From contig JAPKAW010000124.1 in NCBI GenBank assembly GCA_028825055.1, positions 1 through 5,626 on the forward strand: DNA of 5,626 nucleotides, read 5' to 3'. Each line of letters begins with the position of its first letter. Position 1 is the first letter of the stretch. Below the pieces are notes generated by a model. It saw only the letters and a list, made by a program, of their open reading frames with translations. It did not search any database and had not been told where the DNA came from. Below, one piece after another: positions 1 through 5,624 of the stretch. The stretch is from Flavobacteriales bacterium. GTDB lineage: Bacteria > Bacteroidota > Bacteroidia > Flavobacteriales_D > Sanyastnellaceae. The position numbers and the translations under genes were made by a program.

Positions 1-541
1 TTACTTCTAAGGAGACTTGTGTTGTTAAATCCAAACACGCCGAAGTGGCAGACACTCCCATGGCCTCGGGCAATTCAAGAAGGGTCAAATTCAAGGTGTC
101 TTGAGCTGCACAAGAGCCAAAACCATGGGCGTAAACCAATGAATATATTCCAGGGTCGAGACTTCCCAATGCAACTTCACCTGTTGAATCAGAGACAAAA
201 CCCGGCCCACTCCACGCACCACCTGTCGCAGGGAAGAACCCCTCCAACTGTAACACCTCATCGGCAGCACAAATCGCCAAGTCTTCGCCAGCAAATGGGA
301 CATCGAGAGCAATGACTTCAACCACAGTAGAAGCTGCAGCCGAACATCCCGAAGAATTGGTAAAGTCATAGGTCAATTCCCATTGGCCCATTCCAATCAA
401 ACCGGGATTGAACATCCCGAGTTCTCCATCCACAATGCCAGGACCAGACCACGTACCTCCCGCAGGAGATGCGGCTGGCAAGAGTAAATCCATCGCTTGC
501 TCACATTCCTGTAAATTTTGCGGAACTGACAGCATAGGCAA
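1..541 (-). repeat. Adhesin super-repeat unit 3, cut by window edge (residues 1359-1538+)
   Basis: The third unit starts at L-P, with Trp1389 (GGTWSGPG, then M-F-N-P, ending S-G-C) and Trp1468 (GGAWSGPG, no F-N-P, ending G-S-C) 79 residues apart. It then enters the start of an Ig-like spacer (L-E-L-P-E-A...) that runs off the window. The first tryptophan sits exactly 30 residues after the opening L-P in all three units, so the register is strict. Confidence 0.82.
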
Positions 542-3500
542 CGCAACGATATCAATCGAGTGTGATATCACACCTTGGCACCCCAGCGTATCCGTGATGA
601 CAACACTTGCCGTGCCGTCCATCGTTTCTGGCGCTATCGCTATCCACCAAGCCTGGGAAAGGTTTTCAGCATCTTGCGTGGACGCTCCGCTCCACTCCCA
701 TTGATAATCGAATGGATTCGCAACATTGCCTCCAAATCCAGTTGCAATCCAGATGACTGAATCCCCTTCACAAGCCAGATCATTCTCTTCATTGGTGACG
801 ATGGAGGCCGTTGGATTGCTCAAGACATGAATGACACGCGAGTCCGTATGCATACAAGATCCCGTACCAATCGTGTAAGTCAGTGCCGATGAACCCAAAG
901 GGATTTGGGCGATATCGACGAGACCATTGACTGCATCAACCAAGCCAAGACCAGACCAGACTCCCCCCATTGGGGAATAGCCACCAACGGTCAAAACCTC
1001 ATCTGTATCGCACACAAAAACATCCAATCCCGCTTCTGCCAAGTCGACTTCTACCACGTCAACCATGACTGAATCCACTTGTGTACATCCATAGTCGTTC
1101 GTTGCGGTATAGTCCAGTAAGGAGCTCCCCAAGCCAATTAAAGCAGGATTGAACAGCCCCGCATCACCATCAACAACTCCTAAACCAGACCAAACTCCAC
1201 CTTCAGGAGATGCTATTGGAAGCTGAACTATGACATCTTGCATGCATTCTGAAAATGTCATGGGCATGATGATATTCGGCAATGGAAACGGCAGAATAGT
1301 GAGACTATCTATAACGGAGCAACCGAAAATGTCTGTTGCGGTGACAATGACCTGTGAGGGCTCGTCAACCGTCATAAATGCATGGGATGAATCCATTTCT
1401 GAAACCTCTACGTTGGCCGACCAATCCAAAGCATAACTGCCTCCAACACCTCCATATGCCGTTGCTTCGATTTCAACGTAATCACCAGAACAAACGGCTC
1501 CTCCCATGGCATTGATCCACAAGGATGCTGCTTCGAGAACCGTGAGTTCCAATGTGTCTGAAACGAGACAGGTCCCCTCACCTACGGCGTAAACCAATTT
1601 GTGCAGGCCTGCGCTGAGAACCCCAAGGTTTACCGAATCTGACAAGGCCCCAAAGACACCTTCACCACTCCATGTCCCTCCTTCGGGAGAAGCCATGGAC
1701 CCCAAACTCATCATTTCTTGGGACTCACAGACTGTGACATCAGACTCGACAATGATCGATAGAGGTGAGACCACCGCAACGCTCAATGTATCCTCGCTAG
1801 CACATCCATAGGCATCTGCATAGGCATACGTCAGAGAAGAAACTCCCACACTCAAGGTGCCAGGGTTGAACCAACCCTCTGAAGAAATTACTCCAGGACC
1901 GGACCAAGACCCTCCCGCAGGAGAACCTGGATCCAAAAGCACTTCGATCGATTGGTTGCAAACTTCGATGGCTTCACCCGCTTCAACTTCAGGAAGTTGT
2001 TGAACTTGAACCGTCCACGAGGCTGTGTCAGTACAACCACCCCCATACGATGTCACAATCGCTTCAATTTCAAACGGACCCTCTTCGCCAGGATCAATGG
2101 AAATCGCGAATTCATTGCCCACCGTCGCCGATCCATGCCCATTCCAGTTAACAAAGTATGCTCCCCAAAGAGTGACAGAAGCATTCAAATCTAACGTTCC
2201 TCCATCGCAAATCATGGATTCCCCGACAATCTCCAACGAAGGGACTGGGGAGGCCACAACACTGAAAACTTCTGTTGATGAGCAAGCAAACGATCCATAC
2301 TCCTGGGTTCCAACAACCGAACCTATTAAATAGCCATCCATGATATAAGTAACGATCGAGTCCGATTCAGCGCCGTCATCAATAGCTTGCTCCGTAGCAG
2401 ACCAGAAATAGGAATTGCCTCCAAATGCTGTGATTTCAACAGGAGATCCATTGCAAGAGGCATAAGGAGCATTGAACGTTATTTCCGGAATTGGCACGGC
2501 AAACACAGCATACTGCTCAACATCTGTCCCACAACTGTTGGATGCGGAAACTTCCACCGTGTGCAATCCCGTTGTTTCGATGACTTGATTCAAGGGAGCA
2601 GGAGAAGTAGGGCCAACCTCCAACCCATCAAGCGTCCAACCAAAATCAGTTAGCACGGAGTTTCCAGGATTGATAAGCACTTGTCCGTTCCATGTTGCTC
2701 CTACGCACAAAGAATCCAATCCCGCGTTTATAAAAACCTCCGGAGCTGCTGTACTGGAAAGAATGGCCTGGCTTGAAGCTGAACCACAATCACCGTTCGG
2801 CCCAGAAGCAACAGAAAAGGAGACCGTGTAATTCGCTGCCTCCAAAAGAATCAACTCGGGGTTTTCGTCGTTGGCATCACTTCCAATGGCCCACTCATAT
2901 GCCCCTCCTTGAATCGTCCATGAAAAGATAGATTCACCGCAGGGAGGTTCTGGAGTGTCATTTGACAACTGCACTTCCATTGGGATACATGTCGAAGTGG
3001 ATCCCCATGACCACTCGGGTTCAACAGACGCCATGACACACACCTCCAAAGTTGCGGTTGCATCATATTCGCATGGCGCCGCAGCTTGAATCAACACATC
3101 ATCTTCGTAGTCGATTTGATAGAGTCCCGGTTCCATGAAAGCCGGTTGAAACTCGGATCCTGAAGACTGGTTAAGTACCGGAGGTGCTTGCCCTTGTAAG
3201 GCTACGACCTCCCATTCCCCCGATAGACCTTGCGCTTCACAATCGGTCTCACTAAAATCTTGAAACCCTCCGGCAACTTCAAAAATACCCGTAGATCCAA
3301 CACACAAAACCTCTGGCCCCGAAAGGGTTGGCGGTACAACTTCTAAAACTTCAATAAAAATCGTATTGGTCGCTGTCATGAGGCATTCATTGCTTGCCGC
3401 AATTGAAAAATGAAATGCATTGGAGGGCACCCCTCCAGAGGCTCCGCAAGAAGAGGAGGTATACACGTGATCAACACTCGAGGGCGGTGGGTGGTTGTAT

Positions 3501-4615
3501 GTTGCAACCGCACCATCTCCAAAGTCAACCGTATACACGGTAGAGGGATCATTATTTTCATAGCTCGTGAGGGGGAAACTCAGCAATTCCGGAGCGCAAA
3601 GACCTGTAGCGATGCCTGGACTCGCTGTTTCTATCTCCGGGTTGTTGCCGACAAACAACTCATCTTGAGCCATCGCCGTGCATCCATTTGTTCCCAATGC
3701 TGTGAACGAAATAGTATACGTACCATAGCCAAAATATGTGGTAGTGAACGGGGTTTCCATTGCAGTCAGCACATTCACATCCCCATTGCCCCAATCTATC
3801 GTTAACTCAGTCAGTCCGTTTTCTTCGAAGTAATCCGAATTGGAATTCGACAAACTAAACGGCATAGGCCAGCTTTCGTTATTCGTACAGATTGGTTCAG
3901 CTGTAACGAACCAAGGGTCTGGAGTTTGCAACACCGGGATCTCTTCCGTCCAAGTATCCGAGCAGCCATTTTCATCGGTGATCGATAACGTGACAGGCAC
4001 TTGAGAAACGCCGCCTCCATGAATCACTAATGTCACCGTGGGATTGAACTCGCTGGATTCTCCATAGAGCCCTTCTTCACCAAAAGACCACGCATAAACC
4101 AAACCTGCACCGCTCGAGGCATTTGCAAATGAGAACACACCACCGCATTCGCCTAACCCTGTATAATCAAAATCTGCAACCGGCCCACCCCCTGGCAAAC
4201 AAGCACAAGGCCAGTTATAGTCAATCAAAGCCAGATTGAGATCAATATCCAAAGAACACACGCACGGCGGTTCTGTCCCGCTTGGCGTAAGCCCTCCTGC
4301 CAACGTCAAGACCTCAATACCTTGAGTGGCTTCATAGGACAACGTCACGGCAATGCTCGGGGCGTATTCAACACCGTCTATCGACCACGTCCATTGCACC
4401 TCCGGTTCATAGCCAGCAAGCGTAGTTTCCGCATAGTCAGCGGTGAAAGTGACGTTGCATCCGGCTGAGTCCGAAATGCTGTAGCTGATATCCAAAGCAG
4501 CACAAGCAGCACTGCAGCTCTGCGCAGCAACAAACGAGGTGCCCAAATAAAGGAAAACCAGAAAAAGGCCTAGTGTCCTCAATAATTGTATGCCCAATGG
4601 ATTCAAATCGATCAT
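1..4615 (-). CDS. Giant secreted multidomain PKD/Ig-like adhesin-type protein, 3' end outside window
   Basis: The minus-strand frame from the ATG at 4615 stays open to base 1, giving at least 1538 residues with no stop. The start is supported by a classic Sec signal peptide directly after it. There is no in-frame ATG between it and the upstream TAG at 4721-4723. Domains in order: signal peptide 1-31; a cysteine-rich segment; three PKD-like domains (about 147-232, 234-325 with a WGNGD core at 275-279, and 326-422 with DFGDG at 364-368); Ig-like modules with spaced cysteine pairs (about 423-873); then a GGxWSG super-repeat from 874 to the window edge. Proteins of this style in Bacteroidota are usually exported by Sec and then the type IX secretion system, and serve as surface adhesins or gliding-associated proteins. 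The C-terminal sorting domain that would prove this lies outside the window. No catalytic domain is visible. The exact role is inferred, and a purely structural extracellular protein is equally possible. Confidence 0.93.
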   Translation of the reverse strand, partial: MIDLNPLGIQLLRTLGLFLVFLYLGTSFVAAQSCSAACAALDISYSISDSAGCNVTFTADYAETTLAGYEPEVQWTWSIDGVEYAPSIAVTLSYEATQGIEVLTLAGGLTPSGTEPPCVCSLDIDLNLALIDYNWPCACLPGGGPVADFDYTGLGECGGVFSFANASSGAGLVYAWSFGEEGLYGESSEFNPTVTLVIHGGGVSQVPVTLSITDENGCSDTWTEEIPVLQTPDPWFVTAEPICTNNESWPMPFSLSNSNSDYFEENGLTELTIDWGNGDVNVLTAMETPFTTTYFGYGTYTISFTALGTNGCTAMAQDELFVGNNPEIETASPGIATGLCAPELLSFPLTSYENNDPSTVYTVDFGDGAVATYNHPPPSSVDHVYTSSSCGASGGVPSNAFHFSIAASNECLMTATNTIFIEVLEVVPPTLSGPEVLCVGSTGIFEVAGGFQDFSETDCEAQGLSGEWEVVALQGQAPPVLNQSSGSEFQPAFMEPGLYQIDYEDDVLIQAAAPCEYDATATLEVCVMASVEPEWSWGSTSTCIPMEVQLSNDTPEPPCGESIFSWTIQGGAYEWAIGSDANDENPELILLEAANYTVSFSVASGPNGDCGSASSQAILSSTAAPEVFINAGLDSLCVGATWNGQVLINPGNSVLTDFGWTLDGLEVGPTSPAPLNQVIETTGLHTVEVSASNSCGTDVEQYAVFAVPIPEITFNAPYASCNGSPVEITAFGGNSYFWSATEQAIDDGAESDSIVTYIMDGYLIGSVVGTQEYGSFACSSTEVFSVVASPVPSLEIVGESMICDGGTLDLNASVTLWGAYFVNWNGHGSATVGNEFAISIDPGEEGPFEIEAIVTSYGGGCTDTASWTVQVQQLPEVEAGEAIEVCNQSIEVLLDPGSPAGGSWSGPGVISSEGWFNPGTLSVGVSSLTYAYADAYGCASEDTLSVAVVSPLSIIVESDVTVCESQEMMSLGSMASPEGGTWSGEGVFGALSDSVNLGVLSAGLHKLVYAVGEGTCLVSDTLELTVLEAASLWINAMGGAVCSGDYVEIEATAYGGVGGSYALDWSANVEVSEMDSSHAFMTVDEPSQVIVTATDIFGCSVIDSLTILPFPLPNIIMPMTFSECMQDVIVQLPIASPEGGVWSGLGVVDGDAGLFNPALIGLGSSLLDYTATNDYGCTQVDSVMVDVVEVDLAEAGLDVFVCDTDEVLTVGGYSPMGGVWSGLGLVDAVNGLVDIAQIPLGSSALTYTIGTGSCMHTDSRVIHVLSNPTASIVTNEENDLACEGDSVIWIATGFGGNVANPFDYQWEWSGASTQDAENLSQAWWIAIAPETMDGTASVVITDTLGCQGVISHSIDIVALPMLSVPQNLQECEQAMDLLLPAASPAGGTWSGPGIVDGELGMFNPGLIGMGQWELTYDFTNSSGCSAAASTVVEVIALDVPFAGEDLAICAADEVLQLEGFFPATGGAWSGPGFVSDSTGEVALGSLDPGIYSLVYAHGFGSCAAQDTLNLTLLELPEAMGVSATSACLDLTTQVSLEV
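542..1282 (-). repeat. Adhesin super-repeat unit 2 (residues 1112-1358, 247 aa)
   Basis: This unit has the same order as unit 1 and also starts at L-P. The first GGxWSG module has Trp1142 (GGVWSGLG, then L-F-N-P, ending D-Y-G-C). The second has Trp1220 (GGVWSGLG, no F-N-P, ending T-G-S-C), again 78 residues on. The Ig-like spacer is longer than in unit 1, which explains the 247-residue length. The copies share motifs but differ widely in sequence, so the duplication is old. Confidence 0.85.
1283..1996 (-). repeat. Adhesin super-repeat unit 1 (residues 874-1111, 238 aa)
   Basis: The unit starts at an L-P dipeptide and holds two GGxWSG modules, with Trp904 (GGSWSGPG) and Trp982 (GGTWSGEG) 78 residues apart. 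An Ig-like spacer of about 80 residues follows. The first module carries a W-F-N-P strand and ends in Y-G-C. The second lacks F-N-P and ends in E-G-T-C. Each module has one early and one late Cys, consistent with a disulfide across the sandwich. Confidence 0.85.
3350..4177 (-). other. Three consecutive PKD-like domains (residues about 147-422)
   Basis: This part of the giant frame shows three beta-sandwich modules of about 80-95 residues. The first has the pattern V-Y-A-W-S-F-G and ends in a T-D-x-N-G-C-S-D-T strand. The second has the PKD hallmark D-W-G-N-G-D at 274-279, followed by Y-G-x-Y-T-I-S-F. The third has D-F-G-D-G at 364-368, followed by a D-H-V-Y-T strand. PKD domains are known extracellular spacers and protein- or glycan-binding modules. 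Domain edges are estimated by eye. Confidence 0.75.
4523..4615 (-). other. Sec signal peptide of the giant protein
   Basis: Residues 1-31 have a short N-region with Arg13, a hydrophobic core (LGLFLVFLYLG at about 15-25) and a V-A-A motif at 29-31 followed by Gln32. This fits cleavage by signal peptidase I after Ala31. There is no lipobox cysteine at +1: the first Cys is residue 34, and the residues before the cleavage site do not match L-x-G/A-C. The mature protein is therefore predicted to be soluble or outer-membrane exported, not a lipoprotein. Confidence 0.85.
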
Positions 4616-4618
4616 GTA

Positions 4619-4632
4619 CTCGCACTTACGAG
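4619..4632 (-). promoter_or_regulatory. Small inverted repeat just upstream of the adhesin start codon
   Basis: CTCG and CGAG arms (4 bp) flank a 6-base loop and end three bases before the ATG. In the mRNA this would form a short hairpin where a ribosome binding site would lie. No Shine-Dalgarno sequence is visible, which is normal in Bacteroidota. The stem is short and may be chance. Confidence 0.3.
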
Positions 4633-4698
4633 GATTGCAGGCGGAACGTTTCACCTTTGCCTCTAGATTTCGACAGAAACTAGCATTCAATCGACCAT

Positions 4699-4710
4699 TG
4701 CCACGTGGCA
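4699..4710. promoter_or_regulatory. 12-bp perfect palindrome, candidate operator
   Basis: TGCCACGTGGCA is a perfect two-fold palindrome in the divergent intergenic region, about 84 bp upstream of the adhesin ATG. It contains a CACGTG core. A dimeric regulator site is the natural reading, but no regulator gene is in the window to pair with it. Confidence 0.45.
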
Positions 4711-4725
4711 GCGGTTCAGACTATG

Positions 4726-4739
4726 AACAATTGTTGACA
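4726..4739. promoter_or_regulatory. 10-bp palindrome overlapping a TTGACA hexamer
   Basis: AACAATTGTT (4726-4735) is a perfect palindrome. Its last two bases begin the plus-strand hexamer TTGACA (4734-4739), which could be a -35-like element for the rightward RNA. No convincing -10 box, nor the Bacteroidota TAnnTTTG element, follows at the right distance. Promoter function is therefore only suggested by position between two divergent units. Confidence 0.3.
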
Positions 4740-4761
4740 ACCTATGTGAATACCGTGTGAC

Positions 4762-4790
4762 TTACTCCCTGCTTCAAAGAATCAGAGTAA
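4762..4790 (+). other. Candidate 5' stem-loop of the structured RNA
   Basis: TTACTC (4762-4767) pairs perfectly with GAGTAA (4785-4790), and an inner TTC/GAA (4773-4775/4779-4781) can stack above it. This is the first clear stem after the divergent intergenic region, so the transcript probably starts at or just before it. It lacks the special tetraloops of the later hairpins and might belong to the promoter region instead. Confidence 0.4.
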
Positions 4791-4825
4791 CGACTTTTAG
4801 CCCTTTGTTTGTGACGCAATGCTCG

Positions 4826-4881
4826 GGGAACGAAAAGCAGATTGGCTTGTCCAAACTGCAGATCACCTGAAAAGGGTTCCT
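4826..4881 (+). other. RNA three-way junction with two hairpins
   Basis: GGGAAC (4826-4831) pairs with GTTCCT (4876-4881), giving six pairs with one G-T. Inside is a hairpin of GCAG/CTGC and TTGG/CCAA (4837-4859) separated by a single A-A mismatch. A short CCT-GAAA-AGG hairpin (4866-4875) follows. The nesting is exact and leaves a compact junction. A separate CTCT-GAAA-AGAG hairpin follows at 4891-4902. Confidence 0.6.
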
Positions 4882-4944
4882 GCCAAGAAGCTCTGAAAAG
4901 AGACAAAAGGTGCGGAAGGATTCGAGCCAAGTGTGAAGAAAGAC

Positions 4945-5043
4945 GATGTTGGGTGCAAGCCCAGGTCATCAATCGGAGCAGGATGGATTTCATTCAAGGA
5001 AATCGTTGCACGTTGATTCGCAAAGGCGACTCGACAGATCAAC
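4945..5043 (+). other. Three successive RNA hairpins
   Basis: The first (4945-4970) is GATG/CATC stacked on TTGGGT/GCCCAG with a GCAA loop and a two-base bulge, ten pairs in all. The second (4986-5004) is GATTTC/GAAATC around a seven-base loop. The third (5012-5043) is GTTGAT/ATCAAC enclosing a small TCG/CGA stem. None is matched by a coding signal in any frame. Confidence 0.6.
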
Positions 5044-5049
5044 CCGAAA

Positions 5050-5118
5050 ATCTTGAGGCCTGAGAATGGTCGCATTCCGAAAGGGGTGCCAAAGGGACGC
5101 AAGTCCTGACGGTAAGAT
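5050..5118 (+). other. Branched RNA domain with two GNRA hairpins and an alternative pairing
   Basis: ATCTT (5050-5054) can pair with AAGAT (5114-5118). This would close a domain holding GCATTCC-GAAA-GGGGTGC (5072-5089, seven pairs) and GGGAC-GCAA-GTCCT (5094-5107, five pairs). The first of these competes with GAATG-GTCG-CATTC (5064-5077), because both use the bases 5072-5077. Confidence 0.55.
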
Positions 5119-5137
5119 GAAAAGGCGTACTGACGAA

Positions 5138-5238
5138 GTTGTTCGCTGATGTTTCGGCAAAAGTGAACGACACACTTTCCGCAAGGAGAGTGAAATTCTG
5201 CGCAGGCTGCGTAGAAGGCCTCCAGGCTTGCCTGAGGC
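5138..5238 (+). other. Run of four strong RNA hairpins
   Basis: Four stems follow each other within zero to three bases. They are 5138-5147/5162-5171 (ten pairs, 14-base loop), 5173-5180/5185-5192 (eight pairs, GCAA loop), 5196-5203/5209-5216 (eight pairs, loop AGGCT) and 5218-5226/5231-5238 (eight pairs with one bulged C, CTTG loop closed by G-C). Such dense packing is unlike intergenic or coding DNA and is the strongest local evidence for a structured RNA. Confidence 0.72.
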
Positions 5239-5280
5239 ATGAGAAAGCCATTCACTTAGGTGATAAAGCTCCGTCGGTGA

Positions 5281-5315
5281 GGTGACAACAACACCAAAAG
5301 GATAGCATTCGTGCT
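5281..5315 (+). other. Two small RNA hairpins
   Basis: GGTG (5281-5284) pairs with CACC (5292-5295) around a seven-base A/C loop. AGCA-TTCG-TGCT (5304-5315) has a UUCG tetraloop. Both are only four pairs. Alternative partners exist for the first (another GGTGA at 5259-5263) and for the second (GCTT with AAGC just downstream), so this stretch is the least certain part of the fold. Confidence 0.4.
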
Positions 5316-5339
5316 TGAAAAGCGGTGGTCATTTGGTCA

Positions 5340-5399
5340 GTTCGAAGAGCGGAAACGCTTTAAGAACAACATCCCGCTGCCCTTGGGCAGATGGCGATG
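5340..5399 (+). other. Two compound RNA hairpins
   Basis: The first (5340-5367) has GTTC/GAAC, an internal loop of GA opposite AA, then AGAGCG-GAAA-CGCTTT with a GNRA cap. The purine internal loop suggests sheared G-A geometry. The second (5370-5399) has CATC/GATG outside CTGCC-CTTG-GGCAG. The linker between them is two bases, so they could stack. Confidence 0.62.
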
Positions 5400-5415
5400 A
5401 GCCAAAGGTACGAGG

Positions 5416-5473
5416 GTTGGATGGAGCCGAGAGGCAGCTTCAGCAATGAAGTGGTTGAAAAACAAAGTCCAAC
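5416..5473 (+). other. RNA three-way junction carrying two adjacent GNRA hairpins
   Basis: GTTGGAT (5416-5422) pairs with GTCCAAC (5467-5473), seven pairs with one T-G. Inside are GCC-GAGA-GGC (5426-5435) and CTTCA-GCAA-TGAAG (5438-5451), two bases apart, then an A-rich linker (5457-5466). The two caps projecting side by side, with a purine-rich strand, suit tertiary docking. Confidence 0.66.
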
Positions 5474-5476
5474 ATC

Positions 5477-5540
5477 TCCTTCCAGAGGTCCTTAAGCCTG
5501 ACCGAAAGGAAAGGCACGCTTGGAGTTCGCTCTAAGTGTG
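5477..5540 (+). other. Two long RNA stem-loops
   Basis: TCCTT/AAGGA (5477-5481/5506-5510) continues after an internal loop into GGTC/GACC (5487-5490/5500-5503), with a nine-base loop. The next stem (5515-5525/5530-5540) is eleven pairs with two G-T wobbles and a TTCG tetraloop, the longest uninterrupted helix seen here. It is not followed by a T tract, so it is not an intrinsic terminator. Confidence 0.7.
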
Positions 5541-5624
5541 ATTCCCTCCACTACCATGAAGGGAGTCTATGGAGAGTCCGCATCTGATTGCAAAAACGAA
5601 TTGACGCAAGTTGAGTCGAATGCG
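5541..5624 (+). other. Possible H-type pseudoknot and distal stem at the window edge
   Basis: ATTCCCT pairs with AGGGAGT (5541-5547/5560-5566). CCAT in its loop (5554-5557) can pair with ATGG just downstream (5569-5572), forming an H-type pseudoknot. CGCAT/ATGCG (5579-5583/5620-5624) then encloses TTGAC-GCAA-GTTGA (5601-5614). Structure is still continuing at the last base, so the RNA probably extends beyond the window. Confidence 0.5.

Noticed and set aside
1..2000. CRISPR or DNA-level tandem repeat from the regularly spaced motifs
   Set aside because: The periodicity is at protein level with divergent DNA. Spacing is 234-507 bases and lies within one open reading frame, so these are domain repeats, not a CRISPR array or satellite.
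3410..3805. Plus-strand ORF of 131 codons and similar plus-strand ORFs across 1-4500
   Set aside because: All lie opposite the continuous minus-strand adhesin frame, which has a signal peptide and clear domain repeats. They are antisense shadows.
4437..4625. Upstream GTG start at 4625 in another minus frame
   Set aside because: It is in a different frame from the adhesin, yields only 62 codons and overlaps the signal peptide region. The ATG at 4615 gives a long frame with a proper signal peptide.
4842..5063. Plus-strand ORF of 73 codons with several cysteines
   Set aside because: It begins inside the first hairpin and crosses several stems. The cysteines show no zinc-binding pattern and there is no coding signal. 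It is explained by the RNA.
4863..5255. Minus-strand ORF of 130 codons opposite the RNA region
   Set aside because: The peptide has no recognisable domain, no good start context and several overlapping ORFs in other frames. The plus strand of the same bases carries strong, strand-specific RNA hairpins. It looks like the spurious ORFs often annotated opposite structured RNAs.
5424..5457. Group II intron domain V look-alike (34 bases starting GAGCCG and ending GGTTG)
   Set aside because: Only the outer AGCC/GGTT pairs fit. The interior forms two separate GNRA hairpins instead of the single bulged stem of domain V, and there is no reverse transcriptase ORF or intron 5' boundary.
5515..5540. UUCG-capped stem as a transcription terminator
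   Set aside because: The stem is strong but is followed by ATTCCCTCC, not a T tract, and further structured RNA continues to the window edge.
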